Positions 1-5,142 of a stretch of DNA of 5,304 nucleotides are shown here, in pieces. Each line of letters begins with the position of its first letter. Within the stretch, counting starts at the first letter, position 1. Position numbers and translations under genes: made by a program. The DNA is from a bacterium (lineage in GTDB: Bacteria > Patescibacteriota > Minisyncoccia > Moranbacterales > UBA2206): the NCBI GenBank assembly GCA_021789395.1, contig JAJYJP010000058.1, positions 1-5,304 of the forward strand, in the 5' to 3' direction. The notes beneath the pieces are model-generated. The model searched no databases and was not told the origin of the DNA. It saw only the letters and a list, made by a program, of their open reading frames with translations.

Positions 1-129
1 CTTTTCCATATCTTCGTGCGAAATAAGATGTCCAGCGACACTGTGATCATGTCCGCAATCGCAATGGTCGTGTTCATTTTTTTCTTCTTCATCGTGATGA
101 CAATGTCCGCAGTTGCAATGTTCGCCCAT
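1..129 (-). CDS. N-terminal 43 codons of a His/Cys-rich, probably metal-binding protein (runs off left edge)
   Basis: The reading frame is open from an ATG at 129 to the edge of the window. Seen: 10 His and 5 Cys in 43 residues, including two copies of H-C-[N/D]-C-G-H-x-H at residues 4-11 and 22-29, separated by an acidic linker (D13 to E19). After this the sequence becomes more ordinary (residues 30-43, with VAGHLISHEDMEK). Known: His/Cys clusters of this kind at protein ends usually bind Zn, Ni, Co or Cu in transporters, metallochaperones or storage proteins. The main domain is missing, so the family cannot be named. The ATG lies one base after the cysS stop and has no SD, so translation is probably coupled to cysS. 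The start is the only ATG at the junction and precedes both motif copies. A real gene is likely; its function is unknown. Confidence 0.75.
   Translation of the reverse strand, partial: MGEHCNCGHCHHDEEEKNEHDHCDCGHDHSVAGHLISHEDMEK
49..120. repeat. Short direct repeat encoding the duplicated HCxCGHxH motif
   Basis: Bases 49-66 and 103-120 match at 16 of 18 positions, offset by 54 bases (18 codons, so the frame is kept). They encode the Cys-x-Cys-Gly-His core of the two metal-binding motifs of the partial left-edge protein. An internal duplication of the coding sequence is the simplest explanation. Confidence 0.6.
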
Positions 130-130
130 A

Positions 131-1552
131 TTACTTTTTCTTAATTAAATAATTATTATCCTTTAAATCTTCTATGATATATCCCATTTCGTCAATCTTG
201 TTTCTCAATTCATCCGATTTCTGAAAATCTTTTCCTGTCCGCGCCTCTTTCCGTTCTTCCGCCAAGTCGATTATCTCTTGCGGTACAACGATGCCTTCCA
301 GGCGCAAGCCTAAAATCTTGGCAAAAGTCTCCAGGGTCTTTTTGACTTCGGCCGGATTGCCCATCAGACCTTCGTCCATTAACTTGTTGCCGTGGTTGAC
401 GAGCTCCAGAATGACCGAAAGGGCAAGTGGCGTGTTAAGATCGTCATCGAGCGCCTCTCTGAAGTTTTTCACAAAATCAGCGACGGTCAGATTGGAAAAC
501 TTGTCGCTTTCGGATGGTGCGTAATTAATGATTCGGTTATAGAAATTATTGATGCTGTCAAGGTTGGCCTGGGCTTGGTAGAGCGCGTTCCAGGTGAAAT
601 TCATCTGGCTGCGATAGTGCGCCGATAGGATTGCCAGACGCAAAGCCATCGGAGAAAATCCCTTTTTCTTGATGTCGGCCAAAGTGTAGAAGTTGCCTTT
701 AGATTTGCTCATTTTCTCGCCGTCGACCAGAAGATGGCGGGTGTGGATCCAATAATTGGAAAATTTTTGACCGGTCGCGCATTCGGATTGGGCGATTTCC
801 GCTTCGTGGTGGGGGAAGATATTATCTTCGCCGCCGGTGTGAATGTCAAGCGTGTCACCCAGATATTCGGTACTCATGGCGCTGCACTCAATGTGCCAGC
901 CGGGATAGCCGACTGACCAGGGAGAGTCCCATTTCATTAAGTGTTCCTTGGGCGCCTTGAGCCAAAGGGCGAAGTCCCACGGATTCCGCTTGTCGGGATG
1001 CTCTTCCAGGCGTGCGCCGACTTTCAGTTTTTCCAAAGTATTGCCGGAAAGTTTTCCGTATTCTGGAAATTTAGTGACATCAAAAAAGACATTGCCATTT
1101 TTTTCGTAAGCATAACCTTTTTCAATCAGTCGTTCGATCATTTGGATCATCTGCGGCACGTGGGCGGTCGCGCGGGGAAAATATTGCGCCGGCAAGATAT
1201 TCATCTCCTTCTCTACTTCTCTGAAAGCGTCTTCGTAGAAGCGGGCGATCTCTTCCGGCGTCTTTTTTTCCGCCAAAGCTTTCCTTTCGATCTTGTCTTC
1301 GCCGGTGTCGCCCTGGTCGATGTCGTCCTGGGTCAGATGGCCGACGTCGGTGATGTTTTTGATGTGGCGCACTTCAAAGCCTTGATATTCCAAATAGCGC
1401 CGCAAAACATCCGGCGTAGTGTAGGCGCGGATGTTGCCGATATGGATAAAATCATAAACGGTCGGACCGCAAGTATACATGCCAATCTTGCCGGGGTTGA
1501 TCGGTTTGAATTCTTCTTTCTGTTTGGTAAGAGTATTATATATCTTTAACAT
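131..1552 (-). CDS. cysS: Cysteinyl-tRNA synthetase (CysRS)
   Basis: Class Ia aminoacyl-tRNA synthetase that charges tRNA-Cys with cysteine in the cytoplasm, using ATP. At 473 residues it is close to the usual length of about 460. The N-terminal MYTCGPTVYDFIHIGN block (25-40) carries the HIGH-type motif as HIGN. The KMSKS motif is at 280-284, followed by KGN. The four zinc ligands known from the E. coli enzyme map to C28, C223 (in WHIECSAM), H248 and E252 (in FPHHEAE), so the site that selects cysteine looks intact. The C-terminal DALR-type helical tail contains KDFQKSDELRNKI, typical of the family. The ATG at 1552 fits the family start (MLKIYNTLT) but has no SD. It lies 22 nt after corA, and the His/Cys-rich ORF starts 1 nt after its stop, which suggests one transcript. 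No frameshift or missing residue was seen. Confidence 0.97.
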   Translation of the reverse strand: MLKIYNTLTKQKEEFKPINPGKIGMYTCGPTVYDFIHIGNIRAYTTPDVLRRYLEYQGFEVRHIKNITDVGHLTQDDIDQGDTGEDKIERKALAEKKTPEEIARFYEDAFREVEKEMNILPAQYFPRATAHVPQMIQMIERLIEKGYAYEKNGNVFFDVTKFPEYGKLSGNTLEKLKVGARLEEHPDKRNPWDFALWLKAPKEHLMKWDSPWSVGYPGWHIECSAMSTEYLGDTLDIHTGGEDNIFPHHEAEIAQSECATGQKFSNYWIHTRHLLVDGEKMSKSKGNFYTLADIKKKGFSPMALRLAILSAHYRSQMNFTWNALYQAQANLDSINNFYNRIINYAPSESDKFSNLTVADFVKNFREALDDDLNTPLALSVILELVNHGNKLMDEGLMGNPAEVKKTLETFAKILGLRLEGIVVPQEIIDLAEERKEARTGKDFQKSDELRNKIDEMGYIIEDLKDNNYLIKKK

Positions 1553-1574
1553 GATAAAATTTTAAATTTTCCAA

Positions 1575-2483
1575 TTATAACCATTTCTTGACTTTGAATA
1601 TTATTACAGTGATCGTGCCGATAATAAACATTATGCAAAGATGAATCCAGAAAGCATATGGATTATCGGCGAAAGGAATTTTGGCGCTCATGGCAAGGAT
1701 ATTGGAATAGACGGTCAAAGGAAGAAGCACGGCGGAAAAGATGGTTAAGACTTTCATTGTCAAGTTCAGCTTGTTAGAGAGCAGGGAATTATTGGTTTCT
1801 TCCAGAGACTCGATCGTTTCTTTGGCGCTTTCCAGTGAGTTCCAAATCCTGATATTAGTACCGATCAATTCCTGGAAGTATGGCTTGAGATCGGCAGGGA
1901 CAAAATTGAAATCTTTTTGAACTAGTGATTCGAGCACGGATTTCTGCGGCTTCAAAGTTCTGCGGAAATTCAGGATGTCCCTTTTTACGACGGAAATTTC
2001 AAAAACCATATCTTTCTCATGGCCGGCAAAAATTTCTTCCTCGATGTAGTCCAGCTTGCGGGAAATGTGATCCAATTTCGGGAAGCAGGATTCCAGAAGC
2101 ATTTCCAGAATATGGTGAAGAAGAGCGGCTGGAGAATGTTTCATGTAATGCAGGCGCTTGGCCTCATCATTTTTTAATTCATTGAAAAAATCCGTCAATT
2201 GCCAGATATCCTGGTCATGGGCGGTAATGAGCGCGTCTTTGGTAATGACGATATCGATCTCGCCCGGATAAGTAGTTTTGAGGTCGGAGTTGAAAAGCGG
2301 AATGTGGATGGCCAGATACATGCAGGTTTCATATTCGGTCGCTTTAGGCCGCAGTGTCGGCGTGGAAAATTCTTCGATCACGGTCGGATGGAGATCGTAT
2401 TTTTTTTGTAGGTTTAAGACTGCGTCCGCGTCCGGCTGGGCAAAGTCGATCCATTCGAATTTGTCCGATTTTATTTCTTGCAT
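1575..2483 (-). CDS. corA: CorA-family divalent-cation transporter with non-canonical signature
   Basis: CorA proteins are homopentameric inner-membrane channels for Mg2+ or Co2+. This one has 302 residues, a normal bacterial size. It has a cytoplasmic alpha/beta N-terminal domain (about 1-110), a long helical stalk (about 115-245), and two C-terminal membrane segments at about 241-263 and 277-297. It ends in FKVKKWL, matching the basic family tail (KKKKWL in Thermotoga). The loop after the first membrane helix aligns without gaps to PLTFIAGIYGMNF but reads PLTVYSNILAMSA, so the signature GMN is replaced by AMS (264-266). Known: GMN is central to ion selection, and changes usually reduce transport. 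The channel may therefore be altered in specificity, and the name corA is by family only. The ATG at 2483 has no SD. It is the first gene of the probable corA-cysS-His/Cys operon. Confidence 0.88.
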   Translation of the reverse strand: MQEIKSDKFEWIDFAQPDADAVLNLQKKYDLHPTVIEEFSTPTLRPKATEYETCMYLAIHIPLFNSDLKTTYPGEIDIVITKDALITAHDQDIWQLTDFFNELKNDEAKRLHYMKHSPAALLHHILEMLLESCFPKLDHISRKLDYIEEEIFAGHEKDMVFEISVVKRDILNFRRTLKPQKSVLESLVQKDFNFVPADLKPYFQELIGTNIRIWNSLESAKETIESLEETNNSLLSNKLNLTMKVLTIFSAVLLPLTVYSNILAMSAKIPFADNPYAFWIHLCIMFIIGTITVIIFKVKKWL

Positions 2484-2509
2484 AATTTTGTTTAATTGAA
2501 TTTTACTTT

Positions 2510-2538
2510 ATTTTACCAGCAAAATCTTAAATTGACAA
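2510..2538 (-). promoter_or_regulatory. Sigma-70-type promoter for the corA operon
   Basis: Read on the minus strand: TTGTCA (2538-2533), a 17-base spacer, then TAAAAT (2515-2510) preceded by TGG, an extended -10. Transcription would start near 2503, about 20 bases before the corA ATG. Each hexamer is one base from consensus and the spacing is optimal. The -35 overlaps that of the divergent yidD promoter. Predicted from sequence only. Confidence 0.65.
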
Positions 2539-2560
2539 AAAAGAAAAACCAATTCAGAAT
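2532..2560 (+). promoter_or_regulatory. Putative promoter for yidD and downstream small genes
   Basis: There is a perfect -35 TTGACA (2532-2537), a 17-base spacer and a weak -10 CAGAAT (2555-2560). The predicted start near 2567 gives a leader of about 12 bases before the yidD ATG, with no SD. No better promoter was found between yidD and the next two genes, so this one may drive all three. The weak -10 lowers confidence. Confidence 0.45.
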
Positions 2561-2578
2561 AAGAGCATATATCTTTTT

Positions 2579-2818
2579 ATGAAAAGATCTATTTTATTTT
2601 TAATAAGGATTTATCAGAAGACCATTTCGGTCGATCACGGGATTCCGAGCAAATACACGCGCACGCTGGGCTGCCGGTTCCATCCGACTTGCAGCGAATA
2701 TACTTATCAAGCGGTCGAGCGATTCGGAACGCCGAAGGGATTGTATCTGGGAGCAAAACGAGTCTTGCGCTGCCATCCGTGGAACGACGGCGGCCATGAT
2801 CCGGTTCCGAAGAAATAA
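2579..2818 (+). CDS. yidD: Membrane protein insertion efficiency factor YidD
   Basis: YidD is a small, membrane-associated, cysteine-containing protein that helps YidC/Sec-dependent insertion of membrane proteins. All hallmarks of the family (formerly DUF37) are visible in 79 residues: an N-terminal amphipathic or hydrophobic stretch (4-17), the C-R-F-x-P-T-C-S-E-Y core (32-41, with C32 and C38), an LxLxAKRVLRCHPW-type segment with C65, and the terminal GGHDPVP. Compared with the classic form there are several extra residues (about 18-29) between the first helix and the core. The ATG at 2579 is the natural start and lacks an SD. The usual partners rnpA and yidC are not beside it. It is divergent from corA, and the bS21-like ORF starts 54 nt downstream with no obvious terminator between them. 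Confidence 0.93.
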   Translation: MKRSILFLIRIYQKTISVDHGIPSKYTRTLGCRFHPTCSEYTYQAVERFGTPKGLYLGAKRVLRCHPWNDGGHDPVPKK

Positions 2819-2856
2819 ATTTGTTTTTACATATTCTGTTCTTTTTATTTTTAAGA

Positions 2857-2867
2857 AAAGGAGGTGA
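2857..2867 (+). promoter_or_regulatory. Extended Shine-Dalgarno deciding an AUU start
   Basis: AAAGGAGGTGA matches 11 consecutive bases of the complement of the conserved 16S rRNA 3' end. The GTG at 2864 lies inside this match and is too close to be used. The ATT at 2873 sits 8 bases after GGAGG, the ideal distance. This is by far the strongest ribosome-binding site in the window; cysS, corA, yidD and grpE have none. Confidence 0.75.
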
Positions 2868-2872
2868 ATAAC

Positions 2873-3010
2873 ATTAGCAAGAAAGTTGTTTCGCTCAGAA
2901 GAAACAAACCTGATGTTTCTATGCTGCGCAAATTTTTTGATCTGGTGCACAAGCGCAGGAGCATTTCTAAGCCTGTTATCAAAAAACTCAAAAAAAATCA
3001 GGAGGCGTAG
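2873..3010 (+). CDS. Small basic protein, probably divergent ribosomal protein bS21, AUU start
   Basis: A 45-codon ORF with 15 Lys/Arg. A gapless comparison with E. coli bS21 aligns N11, P13, L18, R19, F21 and K27 with the N-x-P-x(4)-L-R-x-F-x(5)-K pattern, plus K20 against Arg. bS21 is a small-subunit protein that sits next to the 3' end of 16S rRNA, where the anti-SD lies. The usual C-terminal extension is absent: the ORF ends in a short Lys-rich helix-like tail (33-42). Start choice: the extended SD points to ATT at 2873. The in-frame GTG (2864) overlaps the SD, and the first ATG (2921, residue 17) has no SD and would remove the conserved N/P. The stop TAG abuts the ATG of the Cys-rich gene. 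The ORF is very likely real; the bS21 identity is a motif-level inference, and another small nucleic-acid-binding protein is possible. Confidence 0.55.
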   Translation: MSKKVVSLRRNKPDVSMLRKFFDLVHKRRSISKPVIKKLKKNQEA

Positions 3011-3361
3011 ATGGAAGAAGAATCGCAGCCATGTAATTGCATTCATCCGGACGCAAGGGGCTTACGAGCATTGACTGTCGCAAATGTCAGAGGAAATATT
3101 TTGTCCGTCAAAGATCCTATATGCGTAATTTGCAGAGGGCTTTGCATGACAGGAGACAAAAATGCCTTGCCGGCGGTTCATGTTGTTGCTGCTGGATTCT
3201 TATACTGCCCGACAAAAAAATTGGCAGTTAGGGCAACGCATCCGGCGGGAGAGATCTGTCCTTTGTGTGGACGCATTCTCGCTGAAGAAATGTGCGAAAA
3301 GCCCAAGCCAATTTTATGCAGCGGTTCTTGCGGTGCTGACTGCCGATGTAAGAAAAAATAG
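3011..3361 (+). CDS. Cysteine-rich, probably zinc-binding protein of unknown function
   Basis: 116 residues with 13 Cys. These are C8-x-C10, then C38-x2-C41-x3-C45, C66, the knuckle C83-P-L-C86-G, C95, and a C-terminal cluster C103, C107, C111, C113 followed by KKK. This suggests at least one zinc ribbon and possibly a second metal site. No signal peptide or membrane segment is evident, so it is probably cytoplasmic. No family is recognised. AGGAGG at 3000-3005 lies 5 bases before the ATG at 3011, and the ATG directly follows the bS21-like stop, so the two are co-translated. Another frame is open at 3037-3231 and also reads Cys-rich, but its first codon positions are much poorer in G (about 17% against about 39%), it lacks an SD, and it loses the CPLCG and C-terminal clusters. 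The gene ends 25 bases before a strong terminator. Confidence 0.75.
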   Translation: MEEESQPCNCIHPDARGLRALTVANVRGNILSVKDPICVICRGLCMTGDKNALPAVHVVAAGFLYCPTKKLAVRATHPAGEICPLCGRILAEEMCEKPKPILCSGSCGADCRCKKK

Positions 3362-3386
3362 AGGAGACGCATTTTATATTTTTAGG

Positions 3387-3422
3387 CCGGGGACGGCATC
3401 ATTTGTCCCCGGTTTTATTTTT
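3387..3422 (+). terminator. Intrinsic terminator after the yidD / bS21-like / Cys-rich unit
   Basis: A perfect 8-bp GC-rich stem CCGGGGAC (3387-3394) / GTCCCCGG (3405-3412), with a 10-base loop, is followed at once by a T-rich tract (3413-3422). The -35 of the hrcA promoter starts 2 bases later, so this hairpin insulates the heat-shock operon from upstream transcription. Confidence 0.9.
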
Positions 3423-3423
3423 C

Positions 3424-3451
3424 TTGACAACTATTCTCAGAGGTATAAAAT
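3424..3451 (+). promoter_or_regulatory. Sigma-70-type promoter of the hrcA-grpE operon
   Basis: Consensus -35 TTGACA (3424-3429), a 16-base spacer and -10 TAAAAT (3446-3451). The expected start, near 3458, falls on the first bases of the CIRCE operator, so bound HrcA would block the polymerase. This matches the usual vegetative-promoter-plus-CIRCE arrangement of HrcA regulons. Confidence 0.85.
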
Positions 3452-3456
3452 ACAAA

Positions 3457-3483
3457 TTAGCACTCGGACTTGACGAGTGCTAA
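3457..3483. promoter_or_regulatory. CIRCE operator (HrcA binding site)
   Basis: Perfect inverted repeat TTAGCACTC (3457-3465), nine-base spacer, GAGTGCTAA (3475-3483). It is identical to the CIRCE consensus. It lies at the predicted transcription start, 21 bases before the hrcA ATG, and indicates that HrcA represses its own operon and releases it on heat shock, when GroEL is occupied by unfolded proteins. Confidence 0.97.
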
Positions 3484-3504
3484 AAGAGGGATTATACTAA
3501 AAAC

Positions 3505-4248
3505 ATGAATAAACGACAGGAGGAAATCTTAGCTACGGTCATTGAAGAATATACCAACACCGCCATACCGGTCGGTTCTAAGGTTTTGGTGGAAAAATAC
3601 GGGTTTGATATCAGTCCGGCGACGATTCGCAACGACATGTCTCAACTGGAAAAAGAAGGATTTTTGTATCAGCCGCACATCAGTTCAGGAAGAATTCCGA
3701 CCGACAAGGGCTACAAATATTTCGTCGAGGAAATAATGAAAGACCAGGAGCTTTCCATAGCGGAGCAGAAAAAATTGCAGACCGAGCTTTTGAAACTTAA
3801 AGCCCAGCACAACCGGCTTTCCAAGACGACCGCCAAACTGCTTTCGTCGCTCACCGGCAATCTGGCGATCAGTTCTCTTCAAGAAGATTTTTCCGATTTC
3901 GGTATCCGTGAGCTTTTGGAAAACCCGGAGTTCCAGGAAGTGGATGAATTTTGCAAAGTGGCCGAGGCCTTGGACTATATTGATGAAAACGTTGATAATA
4001 TTTTGAAAAAAATCAAAGAAGGCGAAACAAAAATTTTCATCGGCAAAGAAAATCCGATCAAAGGCATCTCAAACTGCTCGATGGTCGTATCTCCATATAA
4101 GACCAAGTCGGGCGAAAAAGGCGTGCTGGCTATCATCGGTCCCAAAAGGATGAAATACGCCAAGAACAAATCTTTGATCGACCACCTCAAGAAGCTTCTC
4201 AGCGCGTCTTTTGTACTAGTGGTGATGATAAATGTGATTAAGTTTTAA
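3505..4248 (+). CDS. hrcA: Heat-inducible transcription repressor HrcA, short form
   Basis: HrcA is a dimeric repressor that binds CIRCE and is kept active by the GroE chaperonin. The N-terminal winged-helix domain is textbook: PVGSK (22-26), SPATIRNDM (37-45), YQPHISSGRIPTDKGY (55-70). The C-terminal GAF-like part is also clear: LLENPEF (137-143), IGKENP (179-184), CSMVV (191-195), GPKRMKYAK (212-220). The protein has 247 residues against about 340 in B. subtilis. The missing stretch falls between about 117 and 131, where the inserted dimerisation domain normally sits; the flanks align smoothly, so this looks like a natural short form rather than a frameshift. The tail ends in a hydrophobic VLVVMINVIKF segment. 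The ATG at 3505 has only a weak, distant GAGGG (3486-3490). CIRCE lies immediately upstream and grpE 16 nt downstream. Confidence 0.95.
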   Translation: MNKRQEEILATVIEEYTNTAIPVGSKVLVEKYGFDISPATIRNDMSQLEKEGFLYQPHISSGRIPTDKGYKYFVEEIMKDQELSIAEQKKLQTELLKLKAQHNRLSKTTAKLLSSLTGNLAISSLQEDFSDFGIRELLENPEFQEVDEFCKVAEALDYIDENVDNILKKIKEGETKIFIGKENPIKGISNCSMVVSPYKTKSGEKGVLAIIGPKRMKYAKNKSLIDHLKKLLSASFVLVVMINVIKF

Positions 4249-4264
4249 TTTTAACAAAACAAAA

Positions 4265-4831
4265 ATGACCGACGAAAAAGATTTAAAAAAGAATATTGAA
4301 AAAGAAAAAATTGAGGAGGAACAAGAAGCGGAAGAAATCAAGGAAATTGAGAAAGAGGCGGAAACTGAAGTTAAAGAATTGGAACAAAAAGCCGAAGACT
4401 ATTTGAATGGCTGGAAAAGATGCCAGGCGGATTTTGAAAATTACAAAAAGCGGCAGGCCGAATCGCAGCAAGATATGATCCGCTATGCGACGCAAGGAAT
4501 TATTTTGCAGATCATTCCGGTTTTGGATAATTTCCACGCTTCGACCGACCATATTCCGGAAGACCAAAAAGAAAACGCGTGGGTGACGGGAATAATGCAT
4601 ATTCAAAAGCAATTGGAAACTGTTTTAAAAGACAGTGGCGTGGAAGAAATTGACGCCAAGGCGGGGGAAAGCTTTGATCCAAAATTCCACGAAGCGGTGG
4701 AAGATATGGAGTGTAAATCCTGCAAGACCAAGGATTATAAAGGTTATCAGAATAAGATTAAAAGAGTGGTGCAGAAAGGATACAAGATTGGCGAGAAAGT
4801 GATCCGACCGGCCAGGGTAATTGTTGAATAG
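4265..4831 (+). CDS. grpE: Nucleotide-exchange factor GrpE
   Basis: GrpE is a homodimeric cytoplasmic co-chaperone that speeds ADP release from DnaK. The 188 residues are a usual length. They comprise a very charged Glu/Lys coiled-coil N-terminus (about 3-50), the conserved helix with DFENYKKR (56-63), IIPVLDNF (83-90) in the four-helix-bundle region, and the C-terminal beta domain with FDPKFHEAV (137-145) and the signature GYKIGEKVIRPARVIV (172-187). An unusual CKSC (150-153) sits in the beta domain. The ATG at 4265 follows hrcA by 16 nt and has no SD, so it is probably translated from the CIRCE-controlled hrcA transcript. dnaK, a common next gene, is absent; the next gene faces the opposite way. 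No T-tailed hairpin reading on this strand was found after the stop. Confidence 0.97.
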   Translation: MTDEKDLKKNIEKEKIEEEQEAEEIKEIEKEAETEVKELEQKAEDYLNGWKRCQADFENYKKRQAESQQDMIRYATQGIILQIIPVLDNFHASTDHIPEDQKENAWVTGIMHIQKQLETVLKDSGVEEIDAKAGESFDPKFHEAVEDMECKSCKTKDYKGYQNKIKRVVQKGYKIGEKVIRPARVIVE

Positions 4832-4844
4832 TTTTAGTAAATTG

Positions 4845-4878
4845 AAAATAAAAAAGGGGAGCCAATGCTGGCCTCCCC
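4845..4878 (-). terminator. Intrinsic terminator of the 72-codon minus-strand gene
   Basis: On the minus strand the stem GGGGAG (4878-4873) / CTCCCC (4861-4856) continues into CCA/TGG with one bulged base and a 4-base loop. It is followed by a T-rich tract matching the A-rich bases 4855-4845. On the plus strand the hairpin has no T-tract, so it does not look like an efficient terminator for grpE, though the stem could still slow polymerase from that side. Confidence 0.8.
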
Positions 4879-4893
4879 CGCGAGGAAGATATA

Positions 4894-5112
4894 CTATTTC
4901 AGAATAAATTCCAGGACTTTCAGTAGCAAGTCTCCGTTTATGGGAATGTCCCTGCTTTTGCAACAACGGATTAAAAGGGTGAGTTGCAGGGCTGCCTGCT
5001 GGAGTTTGAAATCTTTTCTCTCCAATCCGGCTTTGTAAACTTTGTTACGTAATTCGACTGCTTCTTTTTTTGATAATTCCCTTTTTGCATCTGAAAGAAT
5101 CAATACTGGCAT
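4894..5112 (-). CDS. Small hypothetical protein, 72 residues
   Basis: Not recognised. The protein begins MPVLILSDAK, then reads as mostly helical, charged sequence (LSKKEAVELRNKVYKAGLERK at 13-33 in outline), followed by an amphipathic or hydrophobic part (LQLTLLIRCC, 42-51) and a final helix (DLLLKVLEFILK, 61-72). There is no signal peptide, clear transmembrane helix or zinc motif; the only cysteines are an adjacent pair (C50, C51). The ATG at 5112 is preferred over the TTG at 5115 because AAGGGGGG, an SD-like tract, lies 5 bases before it. The gene has a near-consensus promoter just upstream and an intrinsic terminator 16 bases after its stop, so it is a stand-alone transcription unit converging on grpE. 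This arrangement supports a real gene despite its length. The helical character would suit a small regulator or adaptor, but nothing shows that. Confidence 0.7.
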   Translation of the reverse strand: MPVLILSDAKRELSKKEAVELRNKVYKAGLERKDFKLQQAALQLTLLIRCCKSRDIPINGDLLLKVLEFILK

Positions 5113-5142
5113 CAAAACCCCCCTTATTTTTTTGATAGGACA

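Noticed and set aside
941..1549. 202-codon plus-strand ORF opposite cysS
   Set aside because: It is antisense to a highly conserved synthetase and its protein resembles no family; it is a shadow of the real frame.
1574..1579. Perfect TATAAT on the minus strand upstream of cysS
   Set aside because: No -35 at the right distance and it overlaps the corA stop in AT-rich sequence. It could be a weak internal promoter but is not supported enough to annotate.
2826..2854. TTTACA and T-rich stretch before the bS21-like ORF as a promoter
   Set aside because: No acceptable -10 at proper spacing; co-transcription from the yidD promoter is simpler.
2600..3046. 148-codon minus-strand ORF opposite yidD and the bS21-like ORF
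   Set aside because: It overlaps the well-recognised yidD on the other strand and has no SD or family features.
3037..3231. Alternative plus-strand frame with DCRKC and a CCCC run overlapping the Cys-rich gene
   Set aside because: It starts at TTG without an SD, has low G at first codon positions, and lacks the CPLCG and C-terminal Cys clusters. The 3011-3361 frame has an SD, a coupled start and better coding statistics.
3162..3473. Plus-strand ORF running through the terminator and into the hrcA promoter/CIRCE
   Set aside because: It crosses a strong terminator, the hrcA promoter and half of the operator, has no SD, and is a frame shadow of the Cys-rich gene.
4625..4966. Minus-strand ORF extending from the 72-codon gene region into grpE
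   Set aside because: It lies antisense to the conserved GrpE beta domain and crosses the minus-strand terminator; the 4894-5112 ORF explains the local signals better.
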